A stretch of 36,653 bases of DNA from Fimbriiglobus sp. GTDB lineage: Bacteria; Planctomycetota; Planctomycetia; Gemmatales; Gemmataceae. Under the pieces are notes generated by a model. The model saw only the letters and a list, made by a program, of their open reading frames with translations, was not told where the DNA came from and ran no database searches. Made by a program: the position numbers and the translations under genes. The stretch spans positions 1 through 36,653 of the forward strand of contig JALHQU010000043.1 of assembly GCA_022841795.1 (NCBI GenBank). The letters are read 5' to 3'. Shown here in pieces: positions 8,175-16,192 of the stretch. Each line of letters opens with the position of its first letter. The first letter of the stretch is position 1.

Positions 8175-8239
8175 GTTGGTGTCCGGCCTTCAGGCCGTTC
8201 GACGCTCGGCCGAAGACGGCCTGAAGGCCGGACACCAAC
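8175..8239. repeat. Interspersed palindromic repeat, family B copy 1
   Basis: Perfect inverted repeat with 24-base arms (8175-8198 and 8216-8239) and a 17-base loop. The arm core is GGTGTCCGGCCTTCAGGCCG. A related element lies at 23935-23999. It sits between the end of the AAA ATPase gene and the start of the Cys-rich gene, both on the minus strand. Confidence 0.9.
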
Positions 8240-8289
8240 ACATAAGCCCTCCCTGTATGTGGTTGTAGGTGCCGCTCGGCTCGCGTCAC

Positions 8290-9264
8290 CTACTCCTCCG
8301 CCGGCAGCCGGAAGCGGAACGGGTCGGTGCGGGTGCCGCTGCCGGTCCGCGTCACCCACCCCTCGCCCGCCGCCCGCCCCAGCCACTCGTACAACTGGGT
8401 GGGCGACAGCGGCGGGCGGTCCAGCGGCCAGTCGATCAGCAACTCCTTGTGCGTGGCGGCGACCGCCCGCCGGGCCAGGATTACACGCACCACCTCCCAG
8501 TTGTCCCGGAACCGCTCCAGGCTCGGGTCGTCCACCACCCGGAAGTCCGCGGTGCCGGGCGTCCACTCGTACACGAGCTGGCGGGGCGTGTCCGACAGGC
8601 GGGACAGGCCGACCAGCCGCCGCCGGTTGGCGTCGGACGCCAGTTGGCCGCAGCGGTGCAGTTCGAGCACCACGTCCACGAACCCGAGCAGCGCCCCGCC
8701 GCCGCGGGCGGCGCTCCCCTCCTCGGCTTTCTCCTTCCGCGGGTGGTGCAGGATGAGGATCGCTGCCCCGGCTTCGGCCAGCCGGCGGAGCGGGTCGAGC
8801 ATGGTGTGCAAGGAGGCGGGATCGCTCTCGGACGGACCGGGCAGGAAGTTGGCGAGCGGGTCGATCGCCAGCAGGTCGAGGGAACCGGCCGCACGGAGGG
8901 CTACGGCCCGGTGGACGAGGTCGCCCCATTCCTCGGGGGTCGGCCGGCCGGGGAACGGGCGGGCGATCAGGTGGGCCCGCGGTCCGGCGGGGATGGCCCG
9001 CGTGCGGCCGGCCCAGTGCGATACCGATTCCTCGGACACGACTGTGGCGGCGGACGCCGCGCACGGGCGGCCGAGGAACGGGGTGCCGGCCCCGAGCGCC
9101 CGGATCAGACCGGCGAGCAGCGTGGTCTTGCCGGACTTCCACTGGCTGGTGAGCAGGGTGATGTTCCCCCGGGCGAGGTACCCGTGCCACAGCCAATCGG
9201 AATCTGTGCGGGGTGGCGGAACGAGTTCGCTCAACGGGCGGAGGTCGAAAGACGCGGTGGGCAT
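8290..9264 (-). CDS. RepA-like AAA family ATPase (AAA_25)
   Basis: A 324-residue RecA-fold ATPase of the AAA_25/RepA type. Walker A is SQWKSGKTT (residues 40-48) and Walker B is LLAIDPL (about 137-143). The ILILHHPRK strand and the RGGGALLGFVDVVLEL segment are typical of this hexameric, DnaB/KaiC-related group. The C-terminal 80 residues look like a winged helix (THKELLIDW and LSPTQLYEWLGRAAGEGWV). Relatives usually act beside primases in plasmid, phage or integrative-element replication. Here there is no primase, integrase or relaxase nearby, so its role is open. A long hairpin lies in its leader (9292-9343). The ribosome site before the ATG at 9264 is weak. Confidence 0.75.
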   Translation of the reverse strand: MPTASFDLRPLSELVPPPRTDSDWLWHGYLARGNITLLTSQWKSGKTTLLAGLIRALGAGTPFLGRPCAASAATVVSEESVSHWAGRTRAIPAGPRAHLIARPFPGRPTPEEWGDLVHRAVALRAAGSLDLLAIDPLANFLPGPSESDPASLHTMLDPLRRLAEAGAAILILHHPRKEKAEEGSAARGGGALLGFVDVVLELHRCGQLASDANRRRLVGLSRLSDTPRQLVYEWTPGTADFRVVDDPSLERFRDNWEVVRVILARRAVAATHKELLIDWPLDRPPLSPTQLYEWLGRAAGEGWVTRTGSGTRTDPFRFRLPAEE

Positions 9265-9291
9265 GACGGGGTCTCACTCGGATGATGTTTC

Positions 9292-9343
9292 TTCCGGCCG
9301 AGTGGGGATGATTCCGGAAGGGGGTCCCCCCACCCGGCCGGAA
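9292..9343 (-). promoter_or_regulatory. Structured leader of the AAA ATPase gene
   Basis: Extended inverted repeat. TTCCGGCCG (9292-9300) pairs with CGGCCGGAA (9335-9343); after one mismatch, GTGGGG (9302-9307) pairs with CCCCAC (9328-9333). It ends 28 bases upstream of the ATPase start codon on the minus strand. It could be a terminator for upstream transcription, a regulatory hairpin or an operator. Confidence 0.4.
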
Positions 9344-9427
9344 TCAATGAGAACGGATGTTCAACAGCGGTGCAAAGTCGGTAGGTGGGAGGTGGAAATG
9401 CCGCGGCCGGGGGGGTCGGGGGGGGGG

Positions 9428-9457
9428 TGTCCTTCGCCGCGACCGCCGGGAATGGAG
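9428..9457. repeat. Degenerate single arm of palindromic family G
   Basis: This 30-base stretch (TGTCCTTCGCCGCGACCGCC and onward) matches the left arm of the 2340-2405 element, apart from one inserted base and about three substitutions. No second arm is present. It lies 11 bases past the end of the minus-strand secreted protein gene, directly beside G-runs at 9409-9427. Confidence 0.6.
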
Positions 9458-9468
9458 TTGCATGCTCA

Positions 9469-10146
9469 CTACCGCTTCGACGGCAGTTCGGGGAGCGGTG
9501 GGATGATGACCCGGACGGGGGCTTCCAGCGACGGCTTGTCGCTCGTCGCCGGCATCACCTGCGGCAGCGGGGCCGGTATGTCGGCGTTCACCTGCTTCGG
9601 GATGGTCGGCAGCTTCGGCGGGGCGACCGGGTCCACCGGCTTCGCATCCCCCGGCTTCGGCTCGGCTGTTTTCGGCAGGGTGTCCGGCGGCTTCGGTGCC
9701 GGCATCGGCTCCACCACCGGCATGGCCGGCGGCACCACCGGCTCGCCGACCACCACCCCGTCCGGGATGCCGGCCGCTCCGGTCGCGCACCCGCCGCCGG
9801 CGTGGTCGTCCCACTTCCGCCACTTCGTCTCGAAGTGCCCGTAGGGGGTGCCGGGGATGAGCGTCGGCCCGCAGTACTTGCGGATGTACGCCCAATCGGA
9901 CAGCGGGAAGTTGTTGTTCGCACACGCCGGCTGCGAGGAGCTGAGCCACTTCCCGTGGCCGCGGTTCGGGGCGAAAAACGCCGAGCCGTAGCTGCCGCGG
10001 TTGGCGGCGGCGCACTCGCCGGTGACGCACGGCACGCCGGGCGAGGCGACGCCGACCGGGGCGTACTGGGCGGGGGCGACCCCGGCGGCGGCGCAGGCGA
10101 CCACGCCCGCCGCCCACACGCGGGCGCGGAATCCTCGACCGATCAT
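9469..10146 (-). CDS. Secreted proline-rich protein of planctomycete type
   Basis: A 225-residue protein. A signal peptide (MIGRGFRARVWAAG then a hydrophobic core ending VAPAQ) leads into a short conserved-looking domain with two or three cysteines. That domain includes NNNFPLSDWAYIRKYCGP and YGHFETKWRKW, a tryptophan motif I associate with small planctomycete secreted proteins. From about residue 115 it is a low-complexity Pro/Lys/Ala-rich tail (VEPMPAPKPPDTLPKT), which could span or bind the envelope. I chose the ATG at 10146 over the one at 10155 because AAGGAT is correctly spaced only for the former. It follows the next secreted gene on the same strand by 57 bases, and both lie just downstream of the polysaccharide export gene, so a matrix or envelope role is suggested. 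No enzyme domain is seen. Confidence 0.65.
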   Translation of the reverse strand: MIGRGFRARVWAAGVVACAAAGVAPAQYAPVGVASPGVPCVTGECAAANRGSYGSAFFAPNRGHGKWLSSSQPACANNNFPLSDWAYIRKYCGPTLIPGTPYGHFETKWRKWDDHAGGGCATGAAGIPDGVVVGEPVVPPAMPVVEPMPAPKPPDTLPKTAEPKPGDAKPVDPVAPPKLPTIPKQVNADIPAPLPQVMPATSDKPSLEAPVRVIIPPLPELPSKR

Positions 10147-10203
10147 GTCTGGCATCCTTGGTGGGGCGGACGGCACACGGCGTGTGCCTGCTACTTTGTG
10201 TGG

Positions 10204-10677
10204 TCAGCGGCGGCGGGGGGCGGCCAGCCCGCCCGCCCCGGACCCGCCGGCGAAGCTCGGCCGCTGGAGGATGTTCGCCCCGCCCGGCTGGCCGAACGAC
10301 GCGGCCGAGGTCCGGCCGAACGCCGCGTTCTGCCCGCCGAACCTGTTGAAGTAGTTGCCGGTGTTGTTGAACGTCGCCACGTTCCCGGTGGGAGCGAGAA
10401 TCTCGTTCAGCACCGCCGCCTCCTGGCCGATCGCCTGGTTCACCAGCGCCGCCGTCTGCTGCTGTTGCGCCTGCAGCTGGCCGAACTGCTGGGCCATCTG
10501 CTGCTGCGGGCGGACCAGGCCGAAATAGTTCAGCGCCGGGCTGCCGGTGTTGCTCAGCAGGCTGAGGTACGGGCTGAACGTCGGCCGCTGGACCGGCCCG
10601 CCGGGGGGCATCGGCTGGGCCGGGGCGAACGACGCGACAAGGAAGATCGGCACGAAGGCAACGATGAGGCGGCGCAT
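10204..10677 (-). CDS. Small secreted Gln-rich protein
   Basis: A 157-residue protein with a clear signal peptide (MRRLIVAFVPIFLVASFAPAQ). After it come RPTFSPYLSLLSNTGSPALN and YFGLVRPQQQM, a segment I recognise from short planctomycete secreted proteins of unknown function. A Gln-rich stretch (about residues 60-80, possibly a short coiled coil) and an Asn/Gly/Phe-rich C-terminus follow. No catalytic motif is visible. An ATG four codons upstream (10689) is an equally possible start; neither has a convincing ribosome site. It lies between the export lipoprotein and another secreted protein on the same strand, so it may be a minor component of the secreted matrix. Confidence 0.6.
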   Translation of the reverse strand: MRRLIVAFVPIFLVASFAPAQPMPPGGPVQRPTFSPYLSLLSNTGSPALNYFGLVRPQQQMAQQFGQLQAQQQQTAALVNQAIGQEAAVLNEILAPTGNVATFNNTGNYFNRFGGQNAAFGRTSAASFGQPGGANILQRPSFAGGSGAGGLAAPRRR

Positions 10678-10876
10678 CGGTGTGTCCATTGCGGGTCCGG
10701 TAGACGACCGCGGGCGGGGCTACCGTGAGGCTACCCCGACACTGGCGGCCGTCAACCGGCCGGGCCTCCACCCGGCGACACCGAACGCATCGGCGGCGGA
10801 CGCGGGGGCATGTGACCCCGGTCCGCCGTCGGCGTGAGAGAAGTGTGTTCGACCGCCGGCGCGACCGGCCGGACTG

Positions 10877-11935
10877 CTACCGCACCCCCGACCCGACGAT
10901 CTGCCCGGTCGAGATGGAGCGGACAGTGGTATACCCGAGCAGGGTGGCGCCGAACACCCGTTCGATCGGGCTGATGACGCGGCCCATCTGGGTGTCCAGC
11001 TTGCTCAGCGGCTGGCTCATGATGAACACCCGGTCGCCGGGCAGGATCTGGTAGTTGGTGCGGGTGTGCCCGCGGCGGCTGATGCCCTTCCAGTCCACCG
11101 GCAGGATCTGGTCGCATTGTTCGCCGGGCGGGGCCGGGCGGGCCACCCACAGCTTCTTGCTGGACACGGCGGACAGCCCGCCCACGTTGGCGACCGCGTC
11201 CAGCACCGTCTCGTTCCCGGTGGCCGGCAGCTTCTGCACCTGCTCGCCGTTCCCGGCGAAGTCGGTGATGACGTAGTAGAACTTGCTGTTGTACGCCGCC
11301 ACGTCCACCGTCACCTCCGGCTTGAGCAGCTTGCGACTCAACTGCTGCTCGATGCACGCCTTCACCTGCGGCAGGGTCATGCCGGCCACGAACACCGACC
11401 CGTATGTGCCCAGGTTGACCGTCCCGTCCGGGCCGATCAGGTGTTCGCCCCGCACCTGCTGCACGCCTTTCGATTGGGCGAGCGACACGGACACGGTCGA
11501 GTCCTTCAGCCCGGCCCGCAGCAGCTGCTTGGCGATCGCCTTCTCGGCGTCCACCGCCGTCAGGTCGGCCACCCGCACCTGCCCGCCGAACTTCGGCCCC
11601 AGGTTGATGGTGCCGTCCGGGTCCACCGGGTAGATGCCGTTCACCCCGCCGCCGTCGTCCGCCGGCGCACCGGGGGCGAACAGGTACAGGGCGTCGAGCG
11701 GCTCGATCTTGTACGGCGGCAGCGGGATGAGCCGGCTGGCGTCGATGCGGAGGATGTCCGGCGCCGCCACCGTGTACGGCGGGTGGGTGGTCATGTTCAG
11801 CTCTTTCGGCACCTCGAAGTCGGGCATCGTCGCCGCCGCCTTGTGCGGCGGGGCGGTGTTACACCCGGCCCCGCCGACCAGCCCGGCCGACAGCACCGCC
11901 CCCAACACCCGCCGGCGCGTCCGTGACCCGAGCAT
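10877..11935 (-). CDS. Polysaccharide export lipoprotein (Wza type)
   Basis: A 352-residue outer-membrane polysaccharide export protein. The N-terminus is a lipoprotein signal peptide (SRTRRRVLGAVLSAGLVGGAGC, lipidated Cys after GGAG). Next comes the Poly_export domain (YKIEPLDALYLFAP, PVDPDGTINLG), then SLBB-type domains (HLIGPDGTVNLGTYGSVFVA; FYYVITDFAGNGEQVQKLP; YQILPGDRVFI). Wza-family proteins form the outer-membrane channel that works with a Wzc autokinase, and that partner is encoded divergently 340 bases away. The open frame begins at 11998, but the ATG at 11935 has GAGGAG eight bases upstream and places the signal peptide correctly. Confidence 0.9.
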   Translation of the reverse strand: MLGSRTRRRVLGAVLSAGLVGGAGCNTAPPHKAAATMPDFEVPKELNMTTHPPYTVAAPDILRIDASRLIPLPPYKIEPLDALYLFAPGAPADDGGGVNGIYPVDPDGTINLGPKFGGQVRVADLTAVDAEKAIAKQLLRAGLKDSTVSVSLAQSKGVQQVRGEHLIGPDGTVNLGTYGSVFVAGMTLPQVKACIEQQLSRKLLKPEVTVDVAAYNSKFYYVITDFAGNGEQVQKLPATGNETVLDAVANVGGLSAVSSKKLWVARPAPPGEQCDQILPVDWKGISRRGHTRTNYQILPGDRVFIMSQPLSKLDTQMGRVISPIERVFGATLLGYTTVRSISTGQIVGSGVR

Positions 11936-12275
11936 GGGCGAACTCCTCTCGGCCGCCGGCCCGCCGCACGTTTCAGACGTGCGGCGACACCGCCACAACC
12001 GTGCTACCCCGATTCGCCCGTTTCATCGGCACTCCCACCCCCCCGCCTTTGATGAAAAATCGCCCCAGGCCGCAGTCCACCCAATCCCGCGACACCCCCC
12101 ACATTCGCCCGACCCGTCGCCGCAGACAAACGCGGAAAAATCACCCCGCCCGATAACGGCGTGACGTAAAGTGATGGAATTGCGGGTCCGCGCCCGTAAA
12201 CCGTTCGATACGACCGCCCGATTTTCGCGCAGGACGCCGCGTCCCGATCGCACCGGACCCAATGGAGAGTCGAGC
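11936..12275. other. Divergent intergenic region between export and kinase genes
   Basis: This 340-base region must hold the promoters of the Wza-type and Wzc-type genes. It contains a perfect 10-bp hairpin (11962-11971 and 11977-11986, loop TTCAG), an A-rich patch near 12050, and GTGACGTAAAGTGATGGAAT around 12160. I could not identify a convincing sigma-70 or sigma-54 promoter by eye. Part of it is formally open in several frames, but none looks coding. Confidence 0.5.
11962..11986. repeat. Small palindrome in the export/kinase intergenic region
   Basis: Perfect 10-bp arms CGCCGCACGT and ACGTGCGGCG around a 5-base loop TTCAG. It lies 26 bases upstream of the start codon of the export gene, in its leader on the minus strand. 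It may be an operator, an RNA hairpin or another small dispersed repeat. Confidence 0.5.
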
Positions 12276-14555
12276 ATGGCGGGACCGACCCGCGGCGACC
12301 AGCCGCCCACCCCGAATTTTGTGCCGGGTCCGCAGCCGGGGGCACTGCCCGCGGCCGACGCCCGCCGGTCCCGCGTCGGGGCGGACGTGTTCGCCCCGTC
12401 CCCGTTCGCCGTCGCCAACCCGACCGCCCCGCCGCCGGGGGTCCGCTCGCTGCCCACCATCGTCGAACTCGTCCACGCGTTCAAACGGCGGTGGGTGCTG
12501 TGCCTGATGGTGGGCGGGCTGATCGCCACGTCGCTGGCCGTCGGGGTGTGGTGGGTGATGCCGGCCGGCAAGCACCAGGCGCGGGCGACGGTGCAGATCA
12601 AGACGGACATGCCGGGGTACGTCGGCCGCACCACGCACATGGAGACGGAGGCGTTCGAGAAGATGTGCGAGGCCGAGCTGGCCAAGCTGCGGACGAAACA
12701 GTTCCTGACGAAAGTGGCGTCCGACCCGCGGGTGGCCAAGCTGCCGATGATCGCCGGGTCGGACGCCAAGGAGCGGGTGATCGAGGACTCGGTCGGGCTA
12801 AAGCGGGACCCGTCGGAGATCGTGAAGATCACCATGACCGGGGACGACAAGGAGCAGTTGCGGGTGCTGCTGGACGTGTACTCCCGGCTGTTCGTGTCGG
12901 AGGCCCAGGAGCAGGAGAGCGCCGAGCTGGTCCGCGACCTGAACCACATCCGCAAGATGCTGGACGACCTGAACGCGGCCATCAAGGCGGACGAGAAGAA
13001 GCTGGGCGTCGGGGCCGAACGCGGGGCCGGGATCGCCATCGACCGGGTGATGACCGAACGGGACCTGGCCAGCGTGGCCACCCGCCTCCGCACCCTGAAG
13101 GACCGGCACGAGGTGGCCAAACAGGAACTCGACCGGCTGAAGGCGGAGAAGGCCGACCCGAAGCTGATCGTGGTCACGGCCGGCGAGGTGGCCGAGGCGG
13201 TGGACGCGAACCCGGCGGTGGCCCTCCGCACGGCGGTGTACATCACGGCGAAGGAGAAGCTGGAGGCGAAGCGGAAGATCTTCAACGACGGGGCCGCGGC
13301 GCTGAAGGAGTTCCTGGAGGCCGAAGCGCAGGCGCTGGCCGACCTGAACACCGCCCGGAAAGAAGCCACCGAAATCGAGTCCAAGCGGCTGCGTGCGGCG
13401 AAGGAAACCACCATCGACAAGCGGCTGATCGACGCCGGCCGGGTGGTGGCCGACCTGGACGGGCAGATGCAGACGGCCGACGCCGAGCGGAAGAAGCTGG
13501 AAACCGACCTGAAAGGCCTGGCGAGGAACGGGGGGGAGTTGGCGGACGTGCGGGACCAGCTCAGCCCGCGGGTGCGGGACCGGGAGAACCTGGAGTCGCA
13601 GGAGCGGCAGATCAAGTTGCTGCTGCGGGCCGACGACAACGAGAAGCCGTCCCGGTTCAAGCTGCTCGAAGAGGCGGTGGTGTACGAGAACTGGAACCAG
13701 CGGCAGAAGATGGCGTTCGCCAGCGGGGCCGCCGCCTTCGGCCTGTTCGCCGTCTGCCTGATCGTGTCCTACCTGGAGTGGCGGAACCGGCGGGTGGACG
13801 GGGTGGACCAGGTGGTGACCGAACTGGGCATGCGGGTGATCGGCACCATCCCCGCGTTCCCCAGCCGGGCCGCCCTGCGGAACGGCGAGGCCGGGGCCAA
13901 CCAGAACTGGCGGTTCATCCTGAACGAGAGCGTGAACAGCACCCGCACCATGCTGCTGCACACCGCCAAGACCCAGCACATGCAGGTGATCCTCGTCACC
14001 AGCGCCATGCAGGGGGAGGGCAAGACCAGCCTGAGCAGCCAGCTCGCCACCAGCATGGCCACCGCCGGGCTGCGGACCCTGGTGCTCGACTGCGACCTGC
14101 GGAACCCGAGCATTCAGAAGCTGTTCGACGTGCCGGTGGCGCCGGGGTGCGCCGAGGTGCTGCTCCAGGAGGTGGACATCTCGGACGTGGTGCAACAGAC
14201 GAGCGTGCCCAACCTGTGGGTGATCCCGGCCGGGCAGTGCAACCACCGGGTGATCGCCGCCCTCGCCCAGGGGCACCCGCTGGAGGCGCTGTTCAACCGC
14301 CTCCGCGGGCAGTTCGACATCATCATCGTGGACAGTTGCCCCATCCTGCCGGTGGCCGACACCCTGCTCGTCGCCCAGCACGTGGACGGGGTGGTGTTCA
14401 GCATCCTGCAAGACGTGTCCCAACTGCCGAAGGTGCAGGACGCGTCCGACCGCCTGCTGCAGCTGAACATCCCGCTGCTCGGGGCGGTGGTGAACGGCAT
14501 CAAGCCGGACATCCAGGCGTACGGGTACAACTACGTCAAGCAACTGCCGGCGTGA
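12276..14555 (+). CDS. Polysaccharide co-polymerase / tyrosine autokinase (Wzc type)
   Basis: A 759-residue inner-membrane protein. A Pro-rich cytoplasmic N-terminus (1-70) is followed by helix 1 (about 73-95). A long periplasmic region with coiled coils (about 190-460) leads to helix 2 (about 478-502) and a C-terminal BY-kinase domain. The kinase has Walker A SAMQGEGKTS (about 575-585), Walker A' LVLDCDLRNP (about 602-611) and Walker B IIIVDSCPI (about 682-690). The short tail YGYNYVKQLPA has three tyrosines, fewer than in the usual cluster. These proteins control chain length and export of polysaccharides by cycles of autophosphorylation. The ATG at 12276 has GGAGAG upstream; the frame is open from 12171. 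It is the first gene of the polysaccharide operon and pairs with the divergent export lipoprotein. Confidence 0.9.
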   Translation: MAGPTRGDQPPTPNFVPGPQPGALPAADARRSRVGADVFAPSPFAVANPTAPPPGVRSLPTIVELVHAFKRRWVLCLMVGGLIATSLAVGVWWVMPAGKHQARATVQIKTDMPGYVGRTTHMETEAFEKMCEAELAKLRTKQFLTKVASDPRVAKLPMIAGSDAKERVIEDSVGLKRDPSEIVKITMTGDDKEQLRVLLDVYSRLFVSEAQEQESAELVRDLNHIRKMLDDLNAAIKADEKKLGVGAERGAGIAIDRVMTERDLASVATRLRTLKDRHEVAKQELDRLKAEKADPKLIVVTAGEVAEAVDANPAVALRTAVYITAKEKLEAKRKIFNDGAAALKEFLEAEAQALADLNTARKEATEIESKRLRAAKETTIDKRLIDAGRVVADLDGQMQTADAERKKLETDLKGLARNGGELADVRDQLSPRVRDRENLESQERQIKLLLRADDNEKPSRFKLLEEAVVYENWNQRQKMAFASGAAAFGLFAVCLIVSYLEWRNRRVDGVDQVVTELGMRVIGTIPAFPSRAALRNGEAGANQNWRFILNESVNSTRTMLLHTAKTQHMQVILVTSAMQGEGKTSLSSQLATSMATAGLRTLVLDCDLRNPSIQKLFDVPVAPGCAEVLLQEVDISDVVQQTSVPNLWVIPAGQCNHRVIAALAQGHPLEALFNRLRGQFDIIIVDSCPILPVADTLLVAQHVDGVVFSILQDVSQLPKVQDASDRLLQLNIPLLGAVVNGIKPDIQAYGYNYVKQLPA

Positions 14556-14567
14556 CCAGAATCGTGA

Positions 14568-14644
14568 GGTGGGTCCGGTCCGGTGAGGACCGTGACCCAC
14601 GTCGGAAGCCCGTGGGTCACGGTCCTCACCGGACCGGACCCACC
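14568..14644. repeat. Interspersed palindromic repeat, family D
   Basis: Perfect inverted repeat with 34-base arms (14568-14601 and 14611-14644) and a 9-base loop, the longest perfect palindrome in the window. The arm starts GGTGGGTCCGGTCCGG. It fills the gap between the Wzc-type kinase gene and the EpsI gene and ends 13 bases before the EpsI start codon. No T-run follows, so it should attenuate rather than end transcription. Confidence 0.9.
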
Positions 14645-14657
14645 CTACAAGGCATCC

Positions 14658-15290
14658 ATGAACCGATACGCGGTGATCGGGGTGGCGGTGCTGGCGGCGG
14701 TCGGCGTCGGCGGGTACGGCCTGCTCCGCCCCGGCCCGGCCCCCGGGTTCACCCCGGATGAGATGACCGCCAAGTTGGACACCGTCCCGCGGAAGATCGG
14801 TCCGTGGGCGGGTGTAGATCAACCCGTGAGTGAGAAAGCCCTACGAACCGCCGAAGCCCAAGCCCACCTGAGCCGGGCGTACACGCACGAGACGACCGGA
14901 GAGACGGTGACGGTGCTTGTGCTATACGGCGAGCCGGCCGCACTCGGCGCCCACACCCCCGAGGTGTGCTACTCGGGCATCGGGTACGAGGCGTGCGGCC
15001 GGGCGGTGAAGATCGCCGTGCCCGACTCGCCGGCCGAGCTGTGGGCCGGGCGGTTCGAGCGGAACAAGGGTCGTGAGGTGGTGGACGTGGTGTGGGGGTG
15101 GGGGGTGAACGGGGTGTGGTCGGCGGCCGACAACCCGCGGTTCACGTTCACCAACCACCGGATGATATTCAAAATATACGCACAACAATTACAAGATTTA
15201 CACTCGCCGTCGTCGGTGCCGGCCGTTAAAATCTCGCCATTCCTCACATCCTTCCTCCGGGCGCTCGACGCGACGGTTGGCGCGAAGTGA
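14658..15290 (+). CDS. EpsI-family exosortase-associated protein
   Basis: A 210-residue protein with an N-terminal membrane anchor (about residues 4-24) and a soluble EpsI domain (DUF3485). The diagnostic segment is GAHTPEVCYSGIGYE, with H99 and C104. In other bacteria EpsI is fused to or encoded beside an exosortase (EpsH) and is needed for exopolysaccharide production. Here it stands alone in the operon. The start at 14658 has AAGG five bases upstream; the frame is open back to 14583 but crosses the palindromic repeat. Codons 169-182 (15162-15203) form an AT-rich island of about 26% GC with two ATA and two TTA codons, unlike the rest of the gene. Confidence 0.85.
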   Translation: MNRYAVIGVAVLAAVGVGGYGLLRPGPAPGFTPDEMTAKLDTVPRKIGPWAGVDQPVSEKALRTAEAQAHLSRAYTHETTGETVTVLVLYGEPAALGAHTPEVCYSGIGYEACGRAVKIAVPDSPAELWAGRFERNKGREVVDVVWGWGVNGVWSAADNPRFTFTNHRMIFKIYAQQLQDLHSPSSVPAVKISPFLTSFLRALDATVGAK

Positions 15291-15346
15291 GGATATCGCC
15301 CCCGGTTGCGGGACACCGCGGCCACACCTGACTCGCCCCCAGGTCC

Positions 15347-16192
15347 ATGAAATCAGCTATTCGCTCCGCCGCCGCGCATCCACCCGGACAGGACGTCACC
15401 CGGCCGCCGGACCTGACGCCCGCCTGGCCGGAGGTGGATGACGTGTCGGCCGCCGCCCCCGTGTATCTCACCCCGAACGCCGGCTGGTACACGGCGGTGA
15501 AGCCGGCCGTCGAGGCCGTCGCCGGCATCGGGCTGATGCTCGTCGCCCTGCCGCTGCTGCTGGTCGGGTGGGCGCTCATCCGCCTCACCTCCCGCGGCCC
15601 CGGGTTCTACTTCCAGTCCCGCGCCGGATGGCGGAACCGGCCGTACACGATCGTCAAGATCCGCAGTATGTACCACACCCCGGAGGTGGCGAAGAACACC
15701 GACTGGGCGAAGCTGACCGGCGACGCCCGCGTCACCCCGGTCGGGCGAATTCTGCGGGCGCTGCACCTGGACGAGTTGCCGCAACTGTTCAACGTCCTCC
15801 GCGGGGAGATGAGCCTGGTCGGCCCGCGGCCGGAGCGGCCGGAGGTGATCGCCCGCAAGCAGCTCATCGACCTGGTGCCGGGGTACGCCCACCGGACGAC
15901 CGTGCGGCCGGGCGTCACCGGGCTGGCCCAGGTGCAACTGCCCGGCGACACGGACGTGACCAGCGTGCGGCACAAGGTGTACTACGACCTGTACTACCTG
16001 TCCCACCAGTCGCTGTGGCTGGACGCCCGCATCTGCGCGGCCACGCTCCTCAAATCGTTCCTCTCGCCGGACCGTCTGCGGCGGGTGCTGCTCCTGCCCA
16101 CCCGCGAGCAGGTGTGCGCCCACTTCCTCACCCTGCTCACCCCGCCGGAACCGGGCACCGAGCCGGTGCCCAACCCGGTGACCGCGGCGTGA
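15347..16192 (+). CDS. Priming undecaprenyl-phosphate sugar transferase (WcaJ/EpsL-like)
   Basis: A 281-residue bacterial sugar transferase (PF02397). A membrane helix (about 56-80) leads into the catalytic domain: [44 protein letters not shown] (DE at about 142-143) and [14 protein letters not shown]. Enzymes of this family attach the first sugar phosphate to undecaprenyl phosphate at the inner membrane, starting repeat-unit assembly. It lacks the multi-helix N-terminus of long WcaJ proteins, so it is the short form. AGG lies a few bases before the ATG at 15347. Its TGA overlaps the GTG start of the next gene, which indicates translational coupling. Confidence 0.9.
   Translation: MKSAIRSAAAHPPGQDVTRPPDLTPAWPEVDDVSAAAPVYLTPNAGWYTAVKPAVEAVAGIGLMLVALPLLLVGWALIRLTSRGPGFYFQSRAGWRNRPYTIVKIRSMYHTPEVAKNTDWAKLTGDARVTPVGRILRALHLDELPQLFNVLRGEMSLVGPRPERPEVIARKQLIDLVPGYAHRTTVRPGVTGLAQVQLPGDTDVTSVRHKVYYDLYYLSHQSLWLDARICAATLLKSFLSPDRLRRVLLLPTREQVCAHFLTLLTPPEPGTEPVPNPVTAA

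Noticed and set aside
8085-9468. Integrated mobile element around the RepA-like ATPase
   Set aside because: No integrase, relaxase, primase, direct repeats or tRNA junction; base composition matches the surroundings.
11936-12275. Sigma-54 promoter for the polysaccharide operon
   Set aside because: I looked for the GG-N10-GC pattern with TGGCAC/TTGC context and found no convincing match by eye; a matrix scan would be decisive.
12023-13660. Long Ser/Arg-rich minus-strand frame opposite the Wzc-type gene
   Set aside because: Composition is that of an antisense shadow; the plus frame has membrane helices and Walker motifs.
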